A DNA stretch of 36,919 nt, taken from the NCBI GenBank assembly GCA_900763675.1, contig CAAFLE010000027.1, forward strand, positions 1 to 36,919, written 5' to 3'. The stretch comes from an uncultured Oscillospiraceae bacterium. GTDB taxonomy: Bacteria; Bacillota; Clostridia; Oscillospirales; Oscillospiraceae. A program made the translations under genes and the position numbers. The notes beneath the pieces are model-generated. The model was not told where the DNA came from and searched no databases. It saw nothing but the letters and a program-made list of their open reading frames with translations. Positions 7,832 through 16,510 of this stretch are shown here, piece by piece; position 1 is the stretch's first letter, and each line of letters opens with the position of its first letter.

Positions 7832-9150
7832 ACCAATCCTCCACGGTCGCCATGATCTCGCTCGGCTGCCCGAAAAACCTCGTCAACAGCGAGGAAATGC
7901 TGGCGCTGCTGCAGGACGCCGGGTATCTCTTCACCGACGATCTCACCAAGGCGGACGCCGTCATCATCAATACCTGCGCTTTTATCGAATCCGCCAAAAC
8001 GGAGGCGATCGAAAAGATTCTCGAAGCCGCCTCCTATCGCGAGGAGAACCCCGGTCTCAAGATCATCGTCTCCGGCTGTCTCGCCCAGCGCTATGCCGAC
8101 GACATCCGCGCCGAGCTGCCGGAGGTGGACGGCATCATGGGTACCGGCAGCTACAGCGAGGTCGTATCCGTTGTCGAGGCGGTCATCGCCGGGGACAAGC
8201 CCACGCGCCGCGGCGCGATCAGCGCCCCGCTGCGCGACATCCCCCGCGCCGTTTCAACCGGTCCAAACTGGGCGTATCTCCGCATTGCCGAGGGCTGCGA
8301 CAACCGCTGCGCGTACTGCATTATCCCCTTTCTGCGCGGCAAATTCCGCAGCCGCACCAAGGAGAGCGTTCTGGAGGAAGCCCGTCTCCTTGCCGCTTCC
8401 GGCGTGAAGGAGCTGATCATCGTTGCGCAGGACATCACGCGCTACGGCATCGACCTGTACGGCAAGCCCTGTCTGACGGAGCTGCTGAAAGAATTATGTA
8501 AACTTGATTTCCGTTGGGTCCGTCTGCACTATCTCTATCCCGAGCTGATCGACGACGAGCTGATCGACGAGATCGCAGACGAGGACAAAATCGTCAAATA
8601 TCTCGATATTCCGATCCAGCACATCAACGACACGATCCTCCGGCGGATGAACCGCCGCGGCACGGGTGAGGAGATCCGCTCCCTTTTCCGAAAGCTGCGC
8701 GAGCGTATTCCGGGACTGGTGCTGCGCACGTCGCTCATCACGGGTCTGCCCGGCGAGGGCGAGGCGGAATTTGAGGAGCTGTGCGATTTTCTCCGCGAGG
8801 CGAAGATCGAACGCGCCGGCGTATTCCCCTACTCCCCCGAGGAAGGAACGCCCGCCGCGCTCATGCCCGACCGATGTTCGGCCGAGGAGGCGCAGCGCCG
8901 AGCCGAGCTGTGCATGGAGATCCAGTCGGAGATCATGGACGGCTTTGCCGAAACGTTCATCGGGCGCGAGCTGGACGTTCTTGTCATGGGGCGCGAGCCG
9001 GACGGAACGCCGTGGGGACGCAGCGAATACGATTCCCCCGACATTGACAGCCGCGTGATCTTCTCCGGCGACGCCGCTCCCGGAGATATGGTGCGCGTGC
9101 GCATTACCTCCGTGGACGACGGCGAGCTGATCGGCGAGCAGACAGAATAA
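7828..9150 (+). CDS. rimO: ribosomal protein S12 methylthiotransferase
   Basis: RimO is a radical-SAM enzyme with two Fe-S clusters that adds a methylthio group to the conserved aspartate of ribosomal protein S12. This is 440 residues. The N-terminal UPF0004 domain has cluster cysteines C14 (SLGCPKN), C50 (NTCAF) and C84 (SGCLAQRY). The radical-SAM domain has C157-x3-C161-x2-C164 in EGCDNRCAYCIIP. A TRAM domain forms the last 65 residues or so. The SLGCPKN start and the IIPFLRGKFRSR context favour RimO over the tRNA enzyme MiaB. The ATG at 7828 overlaps the recX stop (ATGA). Confidence 0.94.
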   Translation: MNQSSTVAMISLGCPKNLVNSEEMLALLQDAGYLFTDDLTKADAVIINTCAFIESAKTEAIEKILEAASYREENPGLKIIVSGCLAQRYADDIRAELPEVDGIMGTGSYSEVVSVVEAVIAGDKPTRRGAISAPLRDIPRAVSTGPNWAYLRIAEGCDNRCAYCIIPFLRGKFRSRTKESVLEEARLLAASGVKELIIVAQDITRYGIDLYGKPCLTELLKELCKLDFRWVRLHYLYPELIDDELIDEIADEDKIVKYLDIPIQHINDTILRRMNRRGTGEEIRSLFRKLRERIPGLVLRTSLITGLPGEGEAEFEELCDFLREAKIERAGVFPYSPEEGTPAALMPDRCSAEEAQRRAELCMEIQSEIMDGFAETFIGRELDVLVMGREPDGTPWGRSEYDSPDIDSRVIFSGDAAPGDMVRVRITSVDDGELIGEQTE

Positions 9151-9182
9151 GGAACCAATCCTTTGGGGAGGAAAGAACGAAG

Positions 9183-10586
9183 ATGAAAATATTCAACGAC
9201 ATGGATATGCAGCTCGAGGAGTTTCAGCCCATCGAGCCGGGAAAAGTGAAAATGTACGCCTGCGGTCCCACGGTCTATAACTTCATCCACGTGGGCAACG
9301 CCCGTCCCATCGTGATTTTCGACGTGCTGCGCCGGTATCTCGAATACCGCGGGTACGAGGTCACGTTCGTGCAGAACTTCACCGACGTGGACGATAAGAT
9401 CATCAAACGGGCGAACGAGGAGGGCGTTACCTCCGCGGAGATCGCCGAAAAATACATCGCCGAATACTGGAAGGACGTGACCGCGCTCGGCGTGCGTCCC
9501 GCCACGGTGCATCCCAAGGCGACCGAAAACATCGGACCGATCATCAAGATCGTCAAAACGCTCATCGAAAAGGGCTATGCCTACGAGGTCAACGGCGACG
9601 TTTATTACCGCACGCTCAAGTTTGCCGACTACGGCAAGCTCTCCCACCAGCCCATCGAGGATCTTCAGGCGGGCGCCCGCATCGACGTGAACGATGTGAA
9701 GGAAAACCCGCTGGACTTTGCGCTCTGGAAAGCTGCCAAGCCCGGCGAGCCGAGCTGGAATTCGCCGTGGGGCGCGGGTCGTCCCGGCTGGCACATCGAA
9801 TGCTCCGCCATGTCCAACCGCTATCTCGGCAAGACCATCGACATCCACTGCGGCGGCAGCGACCTTGCCTTCCCGCACCACGAAAACGAGATTGCTCAGT
9901 CGGAGGCGGCAAACGGCTGCAAATTCGTCAACTACTGGATGCACAACGGCTTCATCAACGTCGATAACCGCAAAATGTCCAAATCGCTCGGTAACTTCTT
10001 CACCGTGCGCGAAGCCGCCGCGGTCTACGGCTACGACTGCATCCGTATGTTCATCCTGATGAGCCATTACCGCAGTCCGCTGAACTATTCCGGCGAAATT
10101 CTCATGCAGGCAAAGGCGGCGCTCGAACGGCTGACCACCGCCAAGGAAAATCTCGACTTCTTCTGCCAAAACGGCGCGGACGGCGAGATGACCGAGAAGG
10201 AAGCCGAAACGCTCCGCTCGCTCGGCACGTACCGCCAGAAGTTCTGCGACGCGATGGACGACGATTTCAACACCGCCGACGCCATCTCCGCGATCTTCGA
10301 GCTGGTACGCGAGATCAACTCCGCCGTTTCGCCGAACGCCCATCCGACGAAGGCGCTTGCCGAGGGCTGCCGCGCCCTGTATCTGGAGCTTTCGGACGTA
10401 CTCGGCATTCCGTTCACGGCGAAAGAGGATACGCTGACCGAGGAGCAGGAAGCGCTCTTCAACGCCCGCAAGGACGCCCGCAAGGCAAAAAACTGGGCGG
10501 AGTCTGACCGCATCCGCGACGAGCTCAAGGCGCAGGGCATTCTCGTAGAGGACACCCCGCAGGGCATGAAGTGGAAGCGGATATAA
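9183..10586 (+). CDS. cysS: cysteinyl-tRNA synthetase
   Basis: This class I aminoacyl-tRNA synthetase charges tRNA-Cys. It has 467 residues, which is normal for the family. The HIGH-like motif is HVGN (36-39) after the zinc/substrate residue C27 (YACGPTVYN). The central motifs are WHIECSAMS and HHENEIAQSEA, and KMSKS is at 264-268. The C-terminal helical anticodon-binding region ends in EDTPQGMKWKRI. GGGGAGGAAAG precedes the ATG. It is the last gene of the run that began at 848: a perfect hairpin terminator begins two bases after its stop. No leader T-box is present in the 32-base gap after rimO. Confidence 0.97.
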   Translation: MKIFNDMDMQLEEFQPIEPGKVKMYACGPTVYNFIHVGNARPIVIFDVLRRYLEYRGYEVTFVQNFTDVDDKIIKRANEEGVTSAEIAEKYIAEYWKDVTALGVRPATVHPKATENIGPIIKIVKTLIEKGYAYEVNGDVYYRTLKFADYGKLSHQPIEDLQAGARIDVNDVKENPLDFALWKAAKPGEPSWNSPWGAGRPGWHIECSAMSNRYLGKTIDIHCGGSDLAFPHHENEIAQSEAANGCKFVNYWMHNGFINVDNRKMSKSLGNFFTVREAAAVYGYDCIRMFILMSHYRSPLNYSGEILMQAKAALERLTTAKENLDFFCQNGADGEMTEKEAETLRSLGTYRQKFCDAMDDDFNTADAISAIFELVREINSAVSPNAHPTKALAEGCRALYLELSDVLGIPFTAKEDTLTEEQEALFNARKDARKAKNWAESDRIRDELKAQGILVEDTPQGMKWKRI

Positions 10587-10587
10587 A

Positions 10588-10634
10588 AATACCAAAGGAG
10601 CTTCGGGACGTTTTCCCGAAGCTCCTTTGGTATT
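10588..10634. terminator. strong terminator after cysS
   Basis: This is a perfect inverted repeat of about 21 bp (left arm 10588-10608, right arm 10614-10634) with a five-base loop. The core is ACCAAAGGAGCTTCGGG, with AT-rich ends on both sides, followed by ATTTTCTTAATT. It starts immediately after the cysS stop and could act in either direction. Confidence 0.85.
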
Positions 10635-10744
10635 AACATTTTCTTAATTAACGCAGTATTTGCACGGCACGGCTTTTTCTTTATCCCACCTTATCCTCCT
10701 CAGTAGTATGCTATATACAACAGATAGTACAGGAGGATATTACC

Positions 10745-11311
10745 ATGAATCTGGAAAATATCACAAAACTGCTCAGCCCCGGCGAACAGATCCTCTGGGC
10801 GTCCAAGCCCGTCCCCGGCAATCTCATGGACAGCAAAAACAAAACGCGCAATCTCCGCTGGTTCATTATCGTCGGCGCTGCGTTTGCGCTGCTGATGTTC
10901 TTCTACGCAAGAGCGTGCATCCGCGCCGGCACGAGCTTTTTTTCCGTTGTGACCATCGTTTTCATTCTCATGGCGGCAATCATCTTCCTTGACCCGGTCA
11001 CGACGTTCAACAAGCTCAAAAAGACGGAATACGCCATCACCAACCAGCGCGTGATCGTCTGTTCCTCCACAGCGTCCAGCTTCTCGCTGCCGATCGCCAA
11101 GGCGAAGCCCGTACAGGTTCTCGACGAGGACGGCGGTCTTTCCACGCTCATCATTGGTACCGAAAAGCCGGCGAAAGCCACAAAGCTCCGCTCGCTCGGT
11201 CTCATGGGTCTTTTCGTCACCGAAAATGACAAGGACGTGCCGCATCCGGTGTTCTACCGCGTTCCCGACGCAAAGGAAGCGCTTCGTATTCTGGAGTCCG
11301 CCGCCAACTGA
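10745..11311 (+). CDS. membrane protein with bacterial PH domain
   Basis: This is 188 residues. A short N-terminal segment with the PH-family signature LLSPGEQILWASKP (9-22) precedes two membrane helices (about 38-54 and 66-84), then the strand motif EYAITNQRVIV (95-105), which is diagnostic of bacterial PH-like (bPH/YdbS-type) domains. The remainder alternates short strands. AGGAGG lies upstream of the ATG. It is monocistronic, isolated by strong hairpins on both sides (10588-10634 and 11353-11387). The family has no settled function; membrane-associated scaffolding or stress roles have been proposed. No regulatory site is evident. Confidence 0.75.
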   Translation: MNLENITKLLSPGEQILWASKPVPGNLMDSKNKTRNLRWFIIVGAAFALLMFFYARACIRAGTSFFSVVTIVFILMAAIIFLDPVTTFNKLKKTEYAITNQRVIVCSSTASSFSLPIAKAKPVQVLDEDGGLSTLIIGTEKPAKATKLRSLGLMGLFVTENDKDVPHPVFYRVPDAKEALRILESAAN

Positions 11312-11352
11312 TCCGCCGATTCTCCTCTTCTATTTCTCTCCCTGCCCCTGCG

Positions 11353-11387
11353 AAAAGGACGCTGTTCTTTATGAACAGCGTCCTTTT
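11353..11387. terminator. bidirectional terminator between PH-domain gene and response regulator
   Basis: A 15-bp perfect stem (aaaaggacgctgttc at 11353-11367, gaacagcgtcctttt at 11373-11387) has a five-base loop and T-runs on both strands. It serves the plus-strand gene ending at 11311 and the minus-strand regulator ending at 11393. Confidence 0.9.
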
Positions 11388-11392
11388 TTGCT

Positions 11393-12118
11393 TTATGCCT
11401 TTTCTTCGTCCTGCGTGTCGGCGTCCGTCATGCGGTAGCCGACGCCGATCTCGGTGAATATGTACTTCGGTTCGGCAGGGTTTTTCTCGATCTTGCGGCG
11501 GATGTTCGCAACGTTGACGCGCAGAATCTGGTTGCTGCCGCCGGCGGACGGACCCCAAAGCTCGCGCAGGATGTAGTCATATGTGAGTACCTTTCCGGCG
11601 TGACGGGCGAGCAGCGAGAGAATGCGGTATTCGCTCTGCGTAAGGTGGATGTCCTCCCCGCACAGACGGACGCGGCGGCGCACGCAGTCCACCTCCAGAT
11701 CGCCGCAGCGGTATACGCCCGTGCGTCCCATTTCGCCGCCGGCAGCGGTACGGACGTGGCGCAGCGCCGCCCGGATGCGGGCAAGCAGCTCGCCGGGGCC
11801 GAACGGCTTTGTCAGATAGTCGTCCGCGCCCATGTCGAGCGCCGCGACCTTGTCCCGCTCGCGCCCGCGGGCGGAGACCACGATCACCGGCAGCGTGGAC
11901 CATTTCCGAAGCCCTGTCAGGATCTCCGTTCCGTCCATGTCCGGCAGACTGAGATCAAGCAGCACAAGGTCGGGGCAGTGCGAGCTGATGAGCGAGACCG
12001 CCTCCTTACCGAGACTGGCGCGGATGGTGTCAAAGCCGTTCGCGTTGAGGACCGCCACAAGAAAGGCGGCAATCGTCTCATCGTCCTCTACGATAAGAAT
12101 CTTATCTCTTGTCTCCAT
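11393..12118 (-). CDS. KdpE-like response regulator
   Basis: This is 241 residues and of the OmpR class. The receiver domain has the acidic pair E11-D12, phospho-acceptor D55 in LLDLSLPDMDG, S82 and K104 in YLTKPFGPGE. The winged-helix domain contains the KdpE-type segment VLTYDYILRELWGP, then RVNVANIRRKIE and a TEIGVGYRM ending. This wording is closer to KdpE than to PhoB/WalR regulators. It lies 24 bases downstream of the KdpD-like kinase, so the two are a pair. No potassium transporter genes are in the window, so the target is unknown and the kdpE symbol is not assigned. Confidence 0.88.
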   Translation of the reverse strand: METRDKILIVEDDETIAAFLVAVLNANGFDTIRASLGKEAVSLISSHCPDLVLLDLSLPDMDGTEILTGLRKWSTLPVIVVSARGRERDKVAALDMGADDYLTKPFGPGELLARIRAALRHVRTAAGGEMGRTGVYRCGDLEVDCVRRRVRLCGEDIHLTQSEYRILSLLARHAGKVLTYDYILRELWGPSAGGSNQILRVNVANIRRKIEKNPAEPKYIFTEIGVGYRMTDADTQDEEKA

Positions 12119-12142
12119 AGCTTTCTCCTTTGCCGGAATAGT

Positions 12143-13261
12143 TTATTCTTGTTCCTCGGAAATTCCGTCCTCTGCGCCGCCCGCTTCGCTCTCCCACGGC
12201 AGCGGAAGCGAAAAGCTCACCGCCGTTCCTTCCTCGAGATTCCGGGCGCTCATGCTGCCGCCGTGCGCCTTAACGATCGACATACAGACCGACAGTCCGA
12301 TGCCCATCTGGCTGCGCCCGCCGACGCCGTTTTTCTCCGGCAGAAATCCGATCCCCTCAAAAAGATGCGGCAGCTTTTCACGCACGATACCCGTGCCGTT
12401 GTCCGAAACGGTAAACACCGCCACGCTCCCCTGCCGGGCAAGCGACACGGTGATCTCGCTTGCCGTGCCGTGGCGGGCGGAGTTTTCCAGAAGATTCGTC
12501 AGCACCTGCTCGATGAGGACCGGGTCCATCGGCACGAGAAGCACCGATTCCGGGAGCTGCGGCGTGACGGTAATATCCGGGAAATGCGCCCGGAATTTGG
12601 ATATGGCAGAGAAAATGACCTCCTCGGCGACCTCGTCCTGCTTTTCGATCCGCGCCGCCTCCAAGCCAATGCGCGTGACGGAAAGGAGATTCTCCACCAT
12701 GCGGATGAGCCATTCGGCGTCGGCGCTTATACTGGTGAGAAGCTGCTTTTTCTGCCAGTCGGGAAGATTTTCGTTTTCCAGCAGCGTGACCGCCGAACCG
12801 GAGATCGCCGTGAGCGGCGTGCGCAGATCGTGTGAGATCGCCCGCAGCAGATTTGCCCGCATACGCTCGCTTTCCGCTTCGAGCCGGATACGCTCCTGCC
12901 GTTTGAGCGTCGCCGTGAGCGAGTTGACTGTGAGCGACACGGCGAGCATCGTCAAAAACGTGAGCGGATACCCGGACAGGGAAAAGTTAAAGTCCATGTA
13001 CGGATACGTAAAAACATAGTTGACGGCAAAAACGCTCAAGATCGAGACGACCGTGCCGCAGAGATACCCGTCCGTCAGAAGCGAGACGAGCAGCACACAG
13101 AGAACATAGATCAGTGGAACATAGGTCTCGTTCCGCTCCATGCTGATCTCATCGACGCCGAAGCGCTGAAGCAATGCGCAGAGCGCCGTCGTCAAAGCGA
13201 AAAGCCCCGCCGTGATCCCCGCGCTCTCCCACGAGAGCTTCCAGTTTTCTTTCTTCAGCAT
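12143..13261 (-). CDS. short KdpD-like sensor histidine kinase
   Basis: This is 372 residues. Residues 15-118 carry four membrane helices in the arrangement of the DUF4118 domain of KdpD (including SILSVFAVNYVFTYP, 73-87). A DHp helix has H144 in RAISHDLRTPLTAISG, followed by an ATPase domain with NLLENSARHG, DNGTGI and MGIGLSVCMSI. The N-terminal KdpD and universal-stress-protein domains found in full-length KdpD are absent, so it cannot sense by that route. AGGAGG (minus strand, at 13276-13271) precedes the ATG. It lies 60 bases after ispE with no terminator between, which suggests co-transcription. Confidence 0.9.
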   Translation of the reverse strand: MLKKENWKLSWESAGITAGLFALTTALCALLQRFGVDEISMERNETYVPLIYVLCVLLVSLLTDGYLCGTVVSILSVFAVNYVFTYPYMDFNFSLSGYPLTFLTMLAVSLTVNSLTATLKRQERIRLEAESERMRANLLRAISHDLRTPLTAISGSAVTLLENENLPDWQKKQLLTSISADAEWLIRMVENLLSVTRIGLEAARIEKQDEVAEEVIFSAISKFRAHFPDITVTPQLPESVLLVPMDPVLIEQVLTNLLENSARHGTASEITVSLARQGSVAVFTVSDNGTGIVREKLPHLFEGIGFLPEKNGVGGRSQMGIGLSVCMSIVKAHGGSMSARNLEEGTAVSFSLPLPWESEAGGAEDGISEEQE

Positions 13262-13321
13262 GGCGTTTCGCCTCCTTTTGCTATTTTATCACAGAAGAGA
13301 TAAAGAATTTGTTAGGGTTTT

Positions 13322-14194
13322 TCACGGCAGGGAAATTGCGTTCTCTCCGCGGACGAGGAAGCACTCGCGATAGCTGCGTGAGAGGCGCTCGTGCGCCGCT
13401 GCCGCCGCGGCCTTCTCCTCAAAAACGCCGAACACCGCGCTGCCCGTGCCGGTCATCACCGCACCGAGCGCCCCGGCGTCCAGCAAAGCGCCGCGGATGG
13501 CGCCGACGGCGGCACTGCTGCGCGGAAGCGCCTCTTCAAAGACATTGTACATCCGCCGCGCCGCGCCGCACAGATCGCCGGCGCGGAGCGCCGCGCAAAG
13601 CCCCTGCGTGTCCGGGTGCGCCGTGATGCGGCGCTTGTCGATCCGGGCAAACAGCTCCGCCGTGGAAATGGAAAACGCCGGCTTGCATATCACGATCCAT
13701 CCGCCGGGAAGTTCGGGAAGCGGCGTAAGGATCTCTCCCCGCCCCTCGGCAAGCATCATCCCGCCCGTGACGCAGTACGGCACGTCCGACCCGACCGCGA
13801 GCGCAAGAGAGCGCAGTTTTTCCGCGGACAGCCCTGCGCCGGTGAGCCGGTTGAGCGCCCGGAGCGCCGCGGCGGCGTCGGTACTGCCGCCCGCCATGCC
13901 CGCGCCGACCGGAACGCGCTTTTGAATATGAATATCCGCGCCGAGTGAGGCTTCGCCCAGATCGTCGAAGAATACCCGCGCCGCCCGCACGGCAAGATTC
14001 CGCTCGTCCCGCGGCAGCCACGGAAGCGAACAGACCGCCTCGATCCTGCCGTCGGTCCGCAGAGAGACCGTCACATCGTCCCAGAGCGAAACGCTGCCCA
14101 TGACCATAGTAAGATCGTGGTAGCCGTCCGGACGCTTCGCATGAACGTCCAGAGAATAATTCAGCTTTGCATAGCCCTTTTCGTTTACCGTCAT
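13322..14194 (-). CDS. ispE: 4-diphosphocytidyl-2-C-methyl-D-erythritol kinase
   Basis: IspE phosphorylates CDP-methylerythritol, the fourth step of the MEP route to isoprenoid precursors. This 290-residue GHMP kinase shows AKLNYSLDV with K10, RPDGYHDL (21-28) and the ATP-binding glycine-rich loop VPVGAGMAGGSTDAAAAL (94-111), containing the catalytic D106. A C-terminal GHMP strand MTGTGSAVFGVF follows. Length is normal. GGAGGG lies just upstream of the ATG and a good promoter is at 14222-14250. It is the first gene of a minus-strand unit followed by the KdpD/KdpE-like pair; other MEP genes are not in the window. Confidence 0.93.
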   Translation of the reverse strand: MTVNEKGYAKLNYSLDVHAKRPDGYHDLTMVMGSVSLWDDVTVSLRTDGRIEAVCSLPWLPRDERNLAVRAARVFFDDLGEASLGADIHIQKRVPVGAGMAGGSTDAAAALRALNRLTGAGLSAEKLRSLALAVGSDVPYCVTGGMMLAEGRGEILTPLPELPGGWIVICKPAFSISTAELFARIDKRRITAHPDTQGLCAALRAGDLCGAARRMYNVFEEALPRSSAAVGAIRGALLDAGALGAVMTGTGSAVFGVFEEKAAAAAAHERLSRSYRECFLVRGENAISLP

Positions 14195-14221
14195 GCAGCG
14201 CCCTCCTTTTTTCTATTCCGC

Positions 14222-14250
14222 ATTTTACCGTATTTGCCGCTGCAATGCAA
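14222..14250 (-). promoter_or_regulatory. promoter of ispE
   Basis: On the minus strand TTGCAT (14250-14245) lies 17 bases from TAAAAT (14227-14222). The -10 box is 28 bases before the ispE ATG. This is a good sigma-A match. Confidence 0.7.
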
Positions 14251-14296
14251 CATTTCCGAATTCTACCCTTTTTTTACATTTTGTTCGCACACGGTG

Positions 14297-14325
14297 TTCC
14301 ATCTTCGCTATAATTGGTATATAAT
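14297..14325 (+). promoter_or_regulatory. candidate promoter of the regulator/kinase/protease operon
   Basis: A perfect TATAAT at 14320-14325 has TTCCAT (14297-14302) 17 bases upstream. A second TATAAT at 14309-14314 overlaps, so the exact start is uncertain. The position 55-70 bases before the ATG at 14380 fits. Confidence 0.6.
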
Positions 14326-14379
14326 AGTATTTTAGAGAAATGGGCATTTTCATGCCGTACTTACAGGGAGGTTGCTTTT

Positions 14380-15072
14380 ATGGCGAAAAAGGTACTGGTA
14401 GTCGAGGACGACAGCAACATCGCTGAGCTTCTGCGTTTGTATCTGGAAAAGGACGGCTTTGACGTGTTTCTTGCCGCCGACGGCGGGGAGGGTATCCGCC
14501 GGGCGCAGGAGCTTCAGCCGGATCTCATTCTGCTCGACATCATGCTGCCGGTCGTGGACGGCTGGGTCGTCTGCTCGGAGGTACGCAAGACCTCCAAGGT
14601 GCCGATCATCATGCTGACCGCCAAGGGCGAAACGTTCGACAAGATCTCGGGTCTGGAAATGGGTGCGGACGACTATGTCACCAAGCCCTTTGAGGTCAAG
14701 GAGCTGATGGCGCGGATCCACGCGGTCATGCGCCGCTCCGAGCCGGACAGCACGCCGCACACCGCCGAAAAGCGCCTTACGTTTGATAAACTCGTGATCG
14801 ACCTCGATTCCTACGAGCTGATCGTAGACGGCAAGCGCGTGGAAGCGCCGCCGAAGGAGATGGAGCTTCTTTACCACCTTGCCTCCTCGCCCAACCGCGT
14901 TTTCACCCGCAACCAGCTGCTCGACGAGGTGTGGGGCTTTGATTATTTCGGCGATTCCCGTACCGTGGATGTCCACATCAAGCGTCTGCGCGAAAAGCTG
15001 GAGGGCGTTTCGGACAAGTGGTCGCTCAAAACCGTATGGGGCGTCGGGTATAAGTTTGAGTCGGTAGAATAA
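14380..15072 (+). CDS. OmpR-family response regulator (WalR/PhoP-like)
   Basis: This is 230 residues. The receiver domain has E9-D10-D11, phospho-acceptor D53 in LLDIMLPVVDG, T80 and K102 in YVTKPFEVKEL. The winged-helix output domain includes LLYHLASSPNRVFTRNQLLDEVWGF in pieces and ends in TVWGVGYKFE. The start at ATG 14380 (MAKKVLVVED) follows AGGGAGG at 14365-14371; upstream in-frame codons are not used. The kinase begins three bases after the stop. The wording resembles WalR/PhoP regulators of envelope homeostasis, but WalH/WalI genes are absent, so the identity is left open. Confidence 0.93.
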   Translation: MAKKVLVVEDDSNIAELLRLYLEKDGFDVFLAADGGEGIRRAQELQPDLILLDIMLPVVDGWVVCSEVRKTSKVPIIMLTAKGETFDKISGLEMGADDYVTKPFEVKELMARIHAVMRRSEPDSTPHTAEKRLTFDKLVIDLDSYELIVDGKRVEAPPKEMELLYHLASSPNRVFTRNQLLDEVWGFDYFGDSRTVDVHIKRLREKLEGVSDKWSLKTVWGVGYKFESVE

Positions 15073-15075
15073 GCC

Positions 15076-16494
15076 ATGCACAGAACATTTTTCCGGACCT
15101 TCACCACCACGGCGATGATGGTCCTTGTGAGCTTTCTTCTCATCGGCGCGGCGTTCGGCTTTGCGAGCCGGCAGGTGTTCGTGTCCGAGGCACGGGAGAG
15201 CATGATGACCAATTCCCGCGAAATATCGCGCATGGCGGTGGCTTACGCCGCCGAGGGCGATCTCCGCTCGCTGGAGCTGCGCATGACGCTCAGCACCATC
15301 GGCGCGAGTACCGGGCAGCACATTTTTGTCATCAACCCGTCCGGGTATATCATCACCTGCTCAGATTCCGCCGTTTTCTGCGAGCATATCGGAAACCGCA
15401 TCGACGACGCCGTTTTGGCGCAGCTGCCGCCGTCCGGGACGATCACCTCGCTCGGCACGCTCAACGGCTTTTACCAGAGCGAGCATTATACCGTCATTTC
15501 CGCGCTCACCGACGGCGACGAGCTGCTGGGGCATCTGTTCGTATCAAAGGATACCGGCACGGCGCTCTCTATCTGGGAGACCATCGTACCGCTGTTCTTC
15601 TTTATCAGTCTGATCGTTCTCTGTCTCGCGCTCATCTTCAGCTACGCCAGCTCCAAGTATTTCGCCAAGCCCCTGCGCGACATGGCGGACGCAGCACGGC
15701 GGTTCGGGCGCGGCGAGCTTTCCGTCCGCGTGGAGCCGACCGACAGCACCGACGAGATCGGCGAGCTGACCGAGGCGTTCAACTCCATGGCGGATTCGCT
15801 CGAGCAGTCGGAAACGAAGCGGCGCGAGTTCATCGCGAACGTTTCCCACGAGCTGAAAACACCGATGACGACGATCTCCGGCTTTGCCGACGGCATTCTC
15901 GACGGCACCATCCCGCCGGAGTCGGAAAAGAAATATCTCCAGATCATATCCTCGGAGACAAAGCGTCTTGCCCGGCTCGTGCGCAGTATGCTGGAGCTTT
16001 CGCGCCTGCAGGCAAAGGACCGCGCTTCCCTGCTCAAGAACAGCTTTGATATTTCCGAGCAGCTGCGTCTCACGCTCATCACGTTTGCCGACAAGATCGA
16101 CCAGAAGCATCTCGACGTGGCGTTTCAGGTCCCGGAGGAGGCGATCCTCGTTCTCGGCGATGTGGACGCCATCACGCAGGTCATTTATAACCTGCTCGAC
16201 AACGCCATCAAATTCTCCCGCGAGGGGGCGCAGCTCACCATTTCCCTGTGGAAGGATAATAAGAAAGCGTATGTCTCCGTCCGCAACTGCGGCAGCACCA
16301 TTCCGGAAGCGGAGATCCCGCTGCTCTTTGACCGCTTCCACAAGTCCGACCGCAGCCGCAGCCAGGACCGCGACGGCGTCGGGCTGGGACTTTATATCGT
16401 CAAGACCATTTTGAATAACCACGGCGAGGACATCGCCGTGACGAGCCGTCAGGGCGTGACCGATTTTGTGTTCACACTCGCGCTCAAGCCCTGA
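15076..16494 (+). CDS. membrane sensor histidine kinase with HAMP domain
   Basis: This is 472 residues. TM1 is at about 10-30, an extracellular Cache/PAS-like sensing domain at 31-167, TM2 at 168-190 and HAMP at 191-243 (KPLRDMADAARRFGRGEL). The DHp helix has H258 in IANVSHELKTPMTTISG. The ATPase domain has YNLLDNAIKFS, a degenerate G1 box reading RNCGSTIPEAEI (the usual DxGxGI is altered) and G2 DGVGLGLYIVKTI. The altered G1 is common in a subset of clostridial kinases and need not abolish ATP binding. It is paired with the regulator at 14380 and followed after 16 bases by an HtrA-like protease gene. Confidence 0.92.
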   Translation: MHRTFFRTFTTTAMMVLVSFLLIGAAFGFASRQVFVSEARESMMTNSREISRMAVAYAAEGDLRSLELRMTLSTIGASTGQHIFVINPSGYIITCSDSAVFCEHIGNRIDDAVLAQLPPSGTITSLGTLNGFYQSEHYTVISALTDGDELLGHLFVSKDTGTALSIWETIVPLFFFISLIVLCLALIFSYASSKYFAKPLRDMADAARRFGRGELSVRVEPTDSTDEIGELTEAFNSMADSLEQSETKRREFIANVSHELKTPMTTISGFADGILDGTIPPESEKKYLQIISSETKRLARLVRSMLELSRLQAKDRASLLKNSFDISEQLRLTLITFADKIDQKHLDVAFQVPEEAILVLGDVDAITQVIYNLLDNAIKFSREGAQLTISLWKDNKKAYVSVRNCGSTIPEAEIPLLFDRFHKSDRSRSQDRDGVGLGLYIVKTILNNHGEDIAVTSRQGVTDFVFTLALKP

Positions 16495-16510
16495 AGAGGA
16501 AAGGAGCTTT

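Noticed and set aside
9151..9182. T-box or other leader element ahead of cysS
   Set aside because: Only 32 bases separate rimO and cysS. There is no room for, and no sign of, a T-box.
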